A stretch of DNA of 9,997 bases, taken from contig CAKUWD010000107.1 in NCBI GenBank assembly GCA_934699065.1, positions 1-9,997 of the forward strand. Direction: 5' to 3'. Under the pieces are notes generated by a model that did no database searches, was not told the DNA's origin, and saw nothing but the letters and a program-made list of their open reading frames with translations. The translations under genes were made by a program, and so were the position numbers. Positions 1 through 5,733 of the stretch are shown here, in pieces. Every line of letters starts with the position of its first letter. Positions within the stretch are counted from its first letter, which is position 1. The stretch is from an uncultured Treponema sp. (GTDB lineage Bacteria > Spirochaetota > Spirochaetia > Treponematales > Treponemataceae).

Positions 1-57
1 AAATTAGATTTATTGTCTTACCTAATTTTGCAGCCAAATCCACGTTTCTGCAAATAG

Positions 58-163
58 GAGACACAACATATTGTCTCGTTCAGTCGCTCGCCTCCGGCTC
101 GCTCCTTCACTGCGGTCTTGTTCGCTACCCCACCCAGCGGGGAGACCCCGCAACGCCCCCCCC
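58..163. other. GC-rich intergenic block with hairpins and a C8 tract
   Basis: This stretch differs sharply from the AT-rich DNA around it and has no convincing gene. It holds an inverted repeat GAGACA/TGTCTC (58-63 with 72-77). Next come two direct copies of GCTCGC 11 nt apart (86-91 and 97-102), a perfect 6-bp hairpin GCGGGG-AGA-CCCCGC (137-151), and a run of eight C (156-163). It lies downstream of the amide hydrolase gene, which ends at 179 on the minus strand. The hairpin is not followed by a T-run on that strand, so it is not a classical terminator. The make-up suggests a dispersed intergenic repeat, but only one copy is visible here, so that is inference. Confidence 0.4.
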
Positions 164-178
164 GGTAAGTTTTCTCTA

Positions 179-1414
179 TTATTCAAAAATCCGCTTTTTA
201 GAATTCAACTTATATCTAAACATTCCCTCTTTATCAGCATACTGTTCATTTCCGCACCAGAGAGTGCTGAGATCGTCGAGGTTATATATTACGCTGTGCA
301 CAGTCAGAACAAAGTCGTCGGTCTTGCGGTTGGGTCTTACAGTTCTCTGCGAAACCTTGTGAAGAATATCCATGGCAGCCATTTCATCAGCTACAAGACC
401 GCCGCTTTTTGAAAGCTCATCGTAAATAATGTTGTAGCGTTCCCAGCCGGTCAGGTCCTTATCATAAACCTTATAATATCCCGGCTGAATTATAAAATTA
501 GTAACCCACTGAAATTCAGCTTCGCTTTCGCGCTGGCCGATATTTGAATCCTGGTCATTGTAAGTTACAACTAATTTGCGCAGGCTTCCGTAGTTATCAC
601 TTTCGTCAGTATCATTAACCCACTCAAGAATTGCACTACGACCCGAAGGCTCTGCAACCATTATGTGAAAAGAGGTTCCTGCAGAATCGTGCATATCATA
701 ACTTCTGGCAAAGTCCACCGCTTCGTCAAGGGAATCAGCGTAATCAAGAATCAATCTGATAAGGGCTGTTGGAGAAATATCCGGAAGGTCTGTATTCTGA
801 TCTGTCGCAATAACATTTTTTCCCACACCCTGATAGGTCATATAAATACCGCAGCTAATGCCCGCATCATTAAGACCGTCCAGCGGGGCATAAGGGGCGG
901 CAAGGGCATAAGTCTTGGAAAGAAGGTTATCCATATCAGCCCGGGCGGGAATATTTATAAAAGAAGTGTCCACAGTTGAAATTGAAGCATGGCGTTTTTT
1001 ATTTCCTTTGACGCGGACAAGGCAGGTGTTTGTCGCATAAAGGTCATAGTTTCTTGCAAAAAGATGTTCGCCGTTTTCTTTGTGAGCAGTAAAAGAAGAA
1101 CAGCCGATTTTTGAAGTATTGATTTTAATCTTCAAAAGCCCCTTAGTCATTTTATTCATTATGAAGTCCAGAAGCTCACGGTCGTTTTTAGCGCCGCCCT
1201 GGGCAAGATAATCTTCAAAATAATAATTGCCCTTACAGGTCACTTCGTAGATTCCACACTGCAGGGAATTTTCAACACGGGGCTTTAATAATTTAATAGA
1301 AGAAATTGCAGAGATTTCATTTCTAAAAATAATTCCCAGACCTACAGCGGTAATCAGAACCAGAGCAAAAACAGAACTGATGATAATAGTGATAATTTTA
1401 ATATTTTTTTTCAT
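179..1414 (-). CDS. Membrane-anchored linear amide C-N hydrolase (choloylglycine hydrolase / Ntn superfamily)
   Basis: Predicted 411-residue Ntn hydrolase that cleaves linear amide bonds; the substrate is unknown (bile-salt, penicillin-V or N-acyl-amino-acid type amides are all possible). Residues about 7-29 form one hydrophobic segment after a lysine-rich start, so the enzyme is probably anchored with its catalytic part outside the membrane. The likely nucleophile is Cys105 in GCSSF. Arg121 and Asp124 in ARNYD lie 16 and 19 residues later, the same spacing as Cys2, Arg18 and Asp21 of bile-salt hydrolases. Asn182 (GLND) and Arg357 (SQRTV) are plausible further active-site residues. Cys105 must become N-terminal to act, so cleavage between Gly104 and Cys105 is expected, with residues 30-104 as a propeptide. 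The ATG at 1414 has no clear Shine-Dalgarno but gives the natural anchor. It lies 42 bp after the toxin gene and may be co-transcribed. Family assignment is firm; substrate is not. Confidence 0.85.
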   Translation of the reverse strand: MKKNIKIITIIISSVFALVLITAVGLGIIFRNEISAISSIKLLKPRVENSLQCGIYEVTCKGNYYFEDYLAQGGAKNDRELLDFIMNKMTKGLLKIKINTSKIGCSSFTAHKENGEHLFARNYDLYATNTCLVRVKGNKKRHASISTVDTSFINIPARADMDNLLSKTYALAAPYAPLDGLNDAGISCGIYMTYQGVGKNVIATDQNTDLPDISPTALIRLILDYADSLDEAVDFARSYDMHDSAGTSFHIMVAEPSGRSAILEWVNDTDESDNYGSLRKLVVTYNDQDSNIGQRESEAEFQWVTNFIIQPGYYKVYDKDLTGWERYNIIYDELSKSGGLVADEMAAMDILHKVSQRTVRPNRKTDDFVLTVHSVIYNLDDLSTLWCGNEQYADKEGMFRYKLNSKKRIFE

Positions 1415-1433
1415 ATATTTTATTTAAATGCAA

Positions 1434-1448
1434 ACGACCGAAGGTCGT
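1434..1448. other. Small perfect hairpin between toxin and hydrolase genes
   Basis: ACGACC-GAA-GGTCGT is a 6-bp perfect stem with a 3-nt loop, filling most of the 42-bp gap between the toxin stop and the hydrolase start. On the minus strand it is followed by TTTGCATTT rather than a T-run, so it is at best a weak terminator. It could instead be an mRNA processing or stability element separating the toxin-antitoxin message from the hydrolase message. A fragment of a small dispersed repeat is also possible. Confidence 0.4.
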
Positions 1449-1456
1449 AATCTTTG

Positions 1457-1807
1457 CTAGTTTTTGCTACCATAATATCGAGATAATTTTGAAATTATTA
1501 TATCTTCAAAATTTCTCCGGCCATCGATTATTGTGTGAACTATTATTTTATTACCTGAAATTTCATAAACGATTCTATAGTATTCCTGAATCAATTCTCT
1601 ATATTTTGTTATCCCCTGACGCTCCAATTCGGGAACAGTTCTTCCGCTTTTAGGATGTTCTTGAAGAGACATTACATTATCCTCAAATTCAGAAATAATT
1701 TTCTCAACATAGTCAGGGCTTCGGGAAAAATAATATTCGGCAATTTCATTTAAATCTTCTTCGGCAAATTCAGAAATTATAACTTCTTCAATTTTCTCAT
1801 TTTCCAA
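1457..1807 (-). CDS. Type II toxin, RelE/ParE family
   Basis: A 116-residue protein of the RelE/ParE toxin superfamily. These small proteins either cut mRNA on the ribosome (RelE) or poison DNA gyrase (ParE). The sequence shows the usual order: an N-terminal helix pair (AEEDLNEIAEYYF), HPKSGRTVPEL near residue 52, then RELIQEYYRIVYEISGNKI and a C-terminal IIDGRRNFEDII. The GR-VPE and YRIVYE...GRR pattern is typical of ParE-like members, but mode of action cannot be decided from sequence. It starts at a TTG (1805-1807) inside the end of the antitoxin gene. The start is supported by AGAAGGAAG about 8 nt upstream, and the nearby ATG is out of frame. The 11-nt overlap with the antitoxin implies translational coupling. 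Confidence 0.85.
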   Translation of the reverse strand: MENEKIEEVIISEFAEEDLNEIAEYYFSRSPDYVEKIISEFEDNVMSLQEHPKSGRTVPELERQGITKYRELIQEYYRIVYEISGNKIIVHTIIDGRRNFEDIIISKLSRYYGSKN

Positions 1808-2081
1808 GCTTGTACTTCCTTCTTAAATTTGAAAAAACTTCTTTTGCAGGTTTTGTTCTTCCAGCCTGTACATCCATTTCAGAGAATTGAATGATTTTTA
1901 ACAAATTAAAGGCATCCTTCATTTCCTGGTAAGATTCTATATCAATTAATACTGCCCGAGATTCACCGTTTTGTGTGATGATTAAGGGTTCTTTTTTGTC
2001 ATTTACAAAATTCATCATGTCAGCAGCATTTGTTTTTACGTAGGAAATCGGTTTAATGCATTCCTGAACATTTGTAATCAT
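1797..2081 (-). CDS. Type II antitoxin, Phd/YefM family
   Basis: A 94-residue antitoxin that should bind and neutralise the toxin encoded immediately downstream and repress their shared promoter. Residues about 13-55 show the Phd/YefM DNA-binding fold: an N-terminal strand and helix (PISYVKTNAADMMNFVNDKKE), then PLIITQNGESRAVLIDIESYQEM, close to the family signature of P-x-x-I-T-x-N-G-x-x-x-A-V-L-x-x-x-E-x-Y. The C-terminal 35 residues are charged and fit a toxin-wrapping tail. The ATG at 2081 has a strong Shine-Dalgarno (GGAGG, 5 nt upstream). The gene overlaps the toxin start by 11 nt. Antitoxin-first order matches the usual arrangement of the family. Confidence 0.87.
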   Translation of the reverse strand: MITNVQECIKPISYVKTNAADMMNFVNDKKEPLIITQNGESRAVLIDIESYQEMKDAFNLLKIIQFSEMDVQAGRTKPAKEVFSNLRRKYKLGK

Positions 2082-2098
2082 AAAAACCTCCAGTCTTT

Positions 2099-2112
2099 AT
2101 ATGTTACCATAT
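2099..2112. promoter_or_regulatory. Candidate antitoxin operator (inverted repeat)
   Basis: ATATG-TTAC-CATAT is a perfect 5-bp inverted repeat with a 4-nt spacer, 18-31 nt upstream of the antitoxin start. Phd/YefM antitoxins repress their own operons by binding short palindromes in this position. The placement supports an operator role, but the motif is short and AT-rich, so chance remains possible. I see no strong matching -35/-10 pair for the minus strand. Confidence 0.4.
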
Positions 2113-2180
2113 TAAGACTACTATAACAAGAAAAAGTGGGAGTCCTGTGTTGCATTCGCTTTTCACAACGACATATATTA

Positions 2181-2209
2181 TTGTAAAACTTCTTTCATAA
2201 CGATAAAAT
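2181..2209 (+). promoter_or_regulatory. Candidate aspS promoter, giving a near-leaderless mRNA
   Basis: TTGTAA (2181-2186) and TAAAAT (2204-2209) are spaced by 17 nt and match the sigma-70 consensus at 4/6 and 5/6 positions. Transcription would start around 2216, only a few bases before the aspS ATG at 2219. There is no Shine-Dalgarno upstream of that ATG, which fits. A second possible -10, TATATT (2174-2179), would give a longer leader with no ribosome-binding site. Confidence 0.4.
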
Positions 2210-2218
2210 AGCAATATT

Positions 2219-4117
2219 ATGGAAAACACAAAGAGAACTGTAACTTGCGGCGAGCTTCGCAAGAGTGATGTTGGTAAGAAAGTTGTTTTGAATGGTTGGG
2301 TAAGCCGCACCCGTGACTTGGGCGGTCTTTTGTTTATTCGTCTTCGCGACCGCTATGGAATTACTCAGGTAATGGTTGGCGATAAGGCTAGTGATGATGT
2401 AAAGAAAATTGCTGCCGGCCTCAAGAGTGAATATTGTATCGCAGTTGAAGGCGTGGTTAATGCCCGCGCTGATAAAGATATTAATGCCGATATGGCAACC
2501 GGTGAAATTGAAGTTGAAGCAACTGATATTGAGATTTTCACAACTTCTCAGGAGCTTCCTTTCTCTATCGAAGAGGTTCGCCAGAAGGATGGAACTCTCG
2601 TAGTTGCTAACGAAGACCTTCGTCTCAAGTACCGCTACCTTGACCTCCGTCGCGACCCTATGCAGCACAATATTATTTTGAGAAGCCAGGTTGCTTTTGC
2701 TACACGCGAGTACCTCACAAGCCAGGGCTTCCTGGAGATTGAAACTCCAACCTTTATTAAATCTACACCGGAAGGAGCCCGCGACTACCTGGTTCCTAGC
2801 CGTGTTCATCCTGGAAAATTCTATTCTCTTCCACAGAGTCCGCAGCTATACAAGCAGCTTCTGATGGTTTCTGGCTTTGATAAGTACTTCCAGATTGCCC
2901 GCTGCTACCGCGATGAAGATGCCCGCGGAGACCGCCAGCCTGAGTTCACTCAGATTGATATGGAAATGTCTTTCACAAACCGCGAAGAGGTTTTGAGCAC
3001 AACTGAAGGCATGATGGGCTACATCTTCAAAAAGACTTTGAATTATGAACTCCCTGCAAAGTTTGACCGCATTGCCTGGGAAGATGCTTTTGACTGGTAC
3101 GGAAGCGACAAGCCTGACCTCCGTTTTGATATGAAGATGCAGGATGCCGCTTTCATGGCAGACCTCGCTGATTTCAACGCATTCAAGGCAGGTGCCGCAA
3201 ATGCAGGCCGCGATATTCAGCGCCACAAACGCTCTGGTCTCAAGGCCCTCGTTGTAAAGAACGTTGCAGACAAATATTCACGTAAAAATATTGAAGCCCT
3301 GGAAGAGGTTGCAAAAACTTACAAGGCAAAGGGCCTCGCTTGGATGAAGGTGGTTGCAAATGATGGTCATGCTGAACTTGTTTCAGCATCTCAAGAACAG
3401 ACCCTGAAACAAGTTCAGGGTGACGTAGAGTTTGAAGGCGGAATCTCTAAGTTCTATGCCGGCCACGAAGCAGAAATCTGCAGCAAGCTTGGTGCAGAAA
3501 AGAACGACCTTATCCTTTTCGTAAGTGACGAAAACTGGCAGCTGGCTTGTACAGCCCTCGGTGCAGTTCGCAAGCAGCTTGGTAAGGACCTCAACCTTTA
3601 CAATCCAAAGGACGAATTCCACTTTGCATGGATTATCGACTTCCCATACTTTGCATGGAATGAAGAAGAAAATAAGTGGGAAACAGAACACCACATGTTC
3701 ACTCTCCCTCAGAAGCAGTATTGGGATACACTTGAATCTGACCCTGGCGCAGTAAAGGGTGACCTTTACGACCTTGTACTCAACGGCTACGAGCTTGCAT
3801 CGGGATCTATGCGTATTAACGATCCTGCTCTCCAGCAGCGCATTTTCAAAATTGTTGGTTACAGCGAAGAGCGCGCCCAGAAGGCTTTCGGCTTCCTCGT
3901 TCAGGCCTTCAAATTTGGTGCACCACCACACGGAGGAATCGCCCCAGGATTGGACCGCCTTATCATGCTCATGTGCCACGAAGAGTCAATCCACGAGGTA
4001 ATCGCCTTCCCTAAGAACAACCTCGCAGCATCTCCTATGGACGAGTGTCCAAGCCCTGTTGACGAGCAGCAGCTTAAAGACCTTCACATCAACTGTTACG
4101 ATGTTGAAAAAGACTAA
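2219..4117 (+). CDS. aspS: Aspartyl-tRNA synthetase (bacterial type) with an in-frame repeat insertion
   Basis: Cytoplasmic class II synthetase that charges tRNA-Asp with aspartate using ATP. Residues 1-110 are the OB-fold anticodon-binding domain (LNGWVSRTRDLGG). Motif 1 lies around 171-190 (FLEIETPTFIKSTPEGARDY). Motif 2 is at 229-243 (CYRDEDARGDRQPEF), and motif 3 at 569-583, with Arg580 in GLDR. The bacterial GAD insertion domain spans roughly 290-435. At 632 residues it is longer than the about 590 of E. coli. Part of the excess is a 20-residue stretch, Gly383-Asp402, encoded by a palindromic repeat. Leu34 in RDLGG sits where non-discriminating enzymes often have His, which hints at a discriminating enzyme. 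The start aligns with E. coli AspRS but has no Shine-Dalgarno. The gene stands alone, divergent from the toxin-antitoxin pair, and ends at a strong terminator. C-ending codons are more frequent here than in the neighbouring chemoreceptor gene, as expected for a highly expressed gene. Confidence 0.97.
   Translation: MENTKRTVTCGELRKSDVGKKVVLNGWVSRTRDLGGLLFIRLRDRYGITQVMVGDKASDDVKKIAAGLKSEYCIAVEGVVNARADKDINADMATGEIEVEATDIEIFTTSQELPFSIEEVRQKDGTLVVANEDLRLKYRYLDLRRDPMQHNIILRSQVAFATREYLTSQGFLEIETPTFIKSTPEGARDYLVPSRVHPGKFYSLPQSPQLYKQLLMVSGFDKYFQIARCYRDEDARGDRQPEFTQIDMEMSFTNREEVLSTTEGMMGYIFKKTLNYELPAKFDRIAWEDAFDWYGSDKPDLRFDMKMQDAAFMADLADFNAFKAGAANAGRDIQRHKRSGLKALVVKNVADKYSRKNIEALEEVAKTYKAKGLAWMKVVANDGHAELVSASQEQTLKQVQGDVEFEGGISKFYAGHEAEICSKLGAEKNDLILFVSDENWQLACTALGAVRKQLGKDLNLYNPKDEFHFAWIIDFPYFAWNEEENKWETEHHMFTLPQKQYWDTLESDPGAVKGDLYDLVLNGYELASGSMRINDPALQQRIFKIVGYSEERAQKAFGFLVQAFKFGAPPHGGIAPGLDRLIMLMCHEESIHEVIAFPKNNLAASPMDECPSPVDEQQLKDLHINCYDVEKD
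3366..3424. repeat. 59-nt palindromic repeat element inside aspS, translated in frame
   Basis: Two 26-nt arms (3366-3391 and 3399-3424) are inverted copies, with 22 of 26 positions complementary, one of the remaining four a possible G-U pair in RNA, and a 7-nt loop. The core CTGAACTTGTTTCAG (3372-3386) pairs perfectly with 3404-3418. In the aspS frame it encodes HAELVSAS...LKQVQGD (residues 384-402); the other two plus-strand frames hit stops. It falls between WMKVVAND and EFEGGISKF of the GAD domain, where ordinary AspRS sequences run on directly. This looks like a transposed small palindromic element that the protein tolerates, comparable in behaviour to Rickettsia palindromic elements. Identity with any named family is not shown here. 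Confidence 0.8.
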
Positions 4118-4129
4118 TAAAGAATACAC

Positions 4130-4158
4130 GAATCCCCGGTTTATCGGGGATTCTTTTT
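4130..4158 (+). terminator. Rho-independent terminator of aspS
   Basis: A perfect 9-bp stem, GAATCCCCG (4130-4138) with CGGGGATTC (4145-4153), encloses a 6-nt loop and is followed directly by five T. It begins 12 nt after the aspS stop codon. Confidence 0.93.
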
Positions 4159-4184
4159 GCCTAACGACCGTTCATTTTCTTCTA

Positions 4185-4211
4185 AACTAATTAACGTTAG
4201 TTACCGATAAT
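4185..4211 (+). promoter_or_regulatory. Candidate operator and -10 box of the tetR-type gene
   Basis: AACTAA-TTAACG-TTAGTT (4185-4202) is a perfect 6-bp inverted repeat with a 6-nt centre, a size usual for TetR-family operators. It is followed at once by GATAAT (4206-4211), a plausible -10, so a bound repressor would block RNA polymerase. No good -35 is seen. With this -10, the transcript would start almost at the ATG (4218), which has no Shine-Dalgarno. Confidence 0.45.
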
Positions 4212-4217
4212 TTAGAT

Positions 4218-4880
4218 ATGAGTAAGAAAAATATTTCACAGGAAAAAATAATTCAGGCATTCCTTGCCTCTGCATTTGATAAGGGTGCAGGTGCTACCTC
4301 TCTTGCAGACGTTTCAGAAGGCCTGGAAATTAAAAAGGCTTCGCTCTATAACCATTTTGAAAGCCGAGATGCAATGTATGAGGCTACAATTTCTTATAGT
4401 GCCAATGAAATAAACAGCATAAGCTTCCTTGAAGAAAAGACTCTTGATGGAGTTAAGGGAGGGAAAACCGCTCCATCTGCAGTTTTTAAGAAGCTTATAA
4501 CACGTTATTTCCAGCTTTTTGAAAATGAACCTTTGTTCCAGATTTATGCTTTTGTACGCAGCGAGCAGTATTTTAATCTTGCAGCATTGAAGATTGTGGA
4601 AGGGGAAAACAATCAGATTTGCGATTCGATTAAAGACCTTCTTACAGCTTTTGCCGCTGCAAAAAAAATCACTAAGAAAACAGATAAAGAGCTGAAAGAT
4701 ACAGCCGCAGAACTTGCCGCAGTAATCATTCAACATCGTGATTCTTACATTGCAGCAAGAAAAGAAATTGTACGTCAGAATCCGGACAGTAAAGCAGGCG
4801 GACTTTTTGCCCTGCCTACAGATGAAACAGCACTTGGACGTACCCTCAAGCTGGTAGAGGCAATGCTTAAATCTCTTTAA
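4218..4880 (+). CDS. TetR/AcrR-family transcriptional regulator
   Basis: A 220-residue DNA-binding regulator. The N-terminal helix-turn-helix covers residues about 8-55: IIQAFLASAFDKGAGATSLADVSEGLEIKKASLYNHFESR, with the SLYNHF recognition helix typical of the family. Residues 56-220 are the variable ligand-binding and dimerisation part; I do not recognise its ligand. The ATG at 4218 gives the normal short N-terminal arm. There is no ribosome-binding site, and a candidate operator sits just upstream, which suggests autorepression. Its transcript runs into the convergent methyltransferase gene, and the two coding regions overlap by 4 nt (4877-4880). No transporter or enzyme gene shares its strand nearby, so its regulon cannot be guessed. 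Confidence 0.88.
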   Translation: MSKKNISQEKIIQAFLASAFDKGAGATSLADVSEGLEIKKASLYNHFESRDAMYEATISYSANEINSISFLEEKTLDGVKGGKTAPSAVFKKLITRYFQLFENEPLFQIYAFVRSEQYFNLAALKIVEGENNQICDSIKDLLTAFAAAKKITKKTDKELKDTAAELAAVIIQHRDSYIAARKEIVRQNPDSKAGGLFALPTDETALGRTLKLVEAMLKSL

Positions 4881-5596
4881 TCACCGTATATTTGCCGGAT
4901 TTCGGCAGTATATTCACCATCATCATAACGTACTATAAGCGGCGGTTCTATTTTGAGCCGTCGCTTTGCATTTTTACGGGCTTCTACCAAAACCATGTTG
5001 GGTTCTTTGCCTGCAAAGGGCTGAATCAGGCGCATTGATTTCATTTCCATTTTGTGCTTTTCCAGAGAAGAAAATATTTCTGGAAGACGGAAGGGGCGGT
5101 GAATCATAAAAAAGCTTCCGTGGGTTGCAAGTAAATAATCTGCTGCAGCTATGACATCTTCCAGGGTACATAAAACTTCATGCCTTGCGATAGTCTTGGC
5201 ATCCAGATCGTTACTTTGGCCGTGTGCGTCAATCATATAAGGCGGATTACAGGTCACTACATTAAAACAGTGCTTTCCGAATAACTTCGCCGCGTCCTTA
5301 ATATCGCCGTTTACAATATTTATCCGGCTTTCCAAATCATTCATCGCCACGCTCCGAGCCGCCATATCAGCGGAATCTTTCTGAACCTCAAGTCCCGTAA
5401 AAGCAGCAGTTTCACATTTATTTACCATTAAAAGAGGAATAATTCCGGTGCCGGTTCCAAGATCAATTACATTTTCTTTTCCTTTCAGAGCTTTAGAAGC
5501 AAAATCAGCCAGAAGAACTGCATCAATTCCAAATTGAAAGCGTTCAGAGTCCTGTAATATTTTATATCCATTTCTTAAGATATCTGTTTTTATCAT
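4877..5596 (-). CDS. TrmN6-like SAM-dependent tRNA adenine-N6 methyltransferase
   Basis: Class I (Rossmann) methyltransferase of the YfiC/TrmN6 type, whose characterised members methylate A37 N6 of tRNA-Val. With the start used here it has 239 residues. The N-terminal FQFGIDAVLLADFA (20-33) precedes SAM motif I, VIDLGTGTGIIPLL (43-56). The acidic end of strand 2 is Glu70 (GLE). The catalytic NPPY motif is at 117-120, as in N6-adenine enzymes, followed by ARHE (137-140). The C-terminal KIEPPLIVRYDDGEYTAEI resembles the Firmicutes YabB branch. A TTG 18 nt further upstream is in frame, but the Shine-Dalgarno GGAG lies downstream of that TTG, about 6 nt before the ATG at 5596, so the ATG is the real start. 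Its stop shares the TTAA at 4877-4880 with the convergent TetR gene. Target RNA is inferred from family only. Confidence 0.85.
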   Translation of the reverse strand: MIKTDILRNGYKILQDSERFQFGIDAVLLADFASKALKGKENVIDLGTGTGIIPLLMVNKCETAAFTGLEVQKDSADMAARSVAMNDLESRINIVNGDIKDAAKLFGKHCFNVVTCNPPYMIDAHGQSNDLDAKTIARHEVLCTLEDVIAAADYLLATHGSFFMIHRPFRLPEIFSSLEKHKMEMKSMRLIQPFAGKEPNMVLVEARKNAKRRLKIEPPLIVRYDDGEYTAEIRQIYGD

Positions 5597-5654
5597 TATT
5601 TCTCCAAAAAACAAAAAAATGAAATTTTAAAAAAAATAACACTTTTTAAAAGTT

Positions 5655-5674
5655 TATGGTATAATATATGGTAT
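5655..5674 (+). promoter_or_regulatory. Chemoreceptor gene promoter with overlapping direct repeat
   Basis: A perfect TATAAT (5660-5665) is preceded by TGG, giving an extended -10. A weak -35-like ATAACA lies at 5636-5641, 18 nt upstream. The -10 is embedded in two exact copies of TATGGTAT (5655-5662 and 5667-5674), 12 nt apart, which could be a regulator site. The leader to the ATG is about 60 nt. Confidence 0.6.
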
Positions 5675-5733
5675 TCTTTTCTATTTAAAAATCCAAATAA
5701 AAAACGAAAATAATTCTTTGAGGAAGGTATAAT

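Noticed and set aside
137..151. Hairpin GCGGGG-AGA-CCCCGC as the terminator of the amide hydrolase gene
   Set aside because: On the minus strand it is followed by G-rich sequence rather than a T-run, so it does not meet the pattern of an intrinsic terminator.
71..412. Plus-strand open frame of 113 codons starting in the GC-rich block
   Set aside because: It starts at a non-ATG codon, runs through the hairpin block and then antisense into the amide hydrolase gene. It has no ribosome-binding site or recognisable domain.
2195..2809. Long minus-strand open frame opposite aspS
   Set aside because: Cys/Asn/Leu-rich shadow of the aspS coding frame with no family resemblance.
3383..3979. Minus-strand open frame ending inside the palindromic element, with a VTLNLFQGL-type C-terminus
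   Set aside because: It is a shadow of aspS. The tail is just one frame of the palindrome read backwards. It is a useful reminder that such repeats create spurious hypothetical proteins.
5686..5712. Possible sigma-28 (flagellar) promoter before the chemoreceptor: TAAA followed by CGAAAATA
   Set aside because: The spacing is about 2 nt short of consensus and the region is nearly all A/T, so the match is weak. The extended TATAAT upstream is a better candidate.
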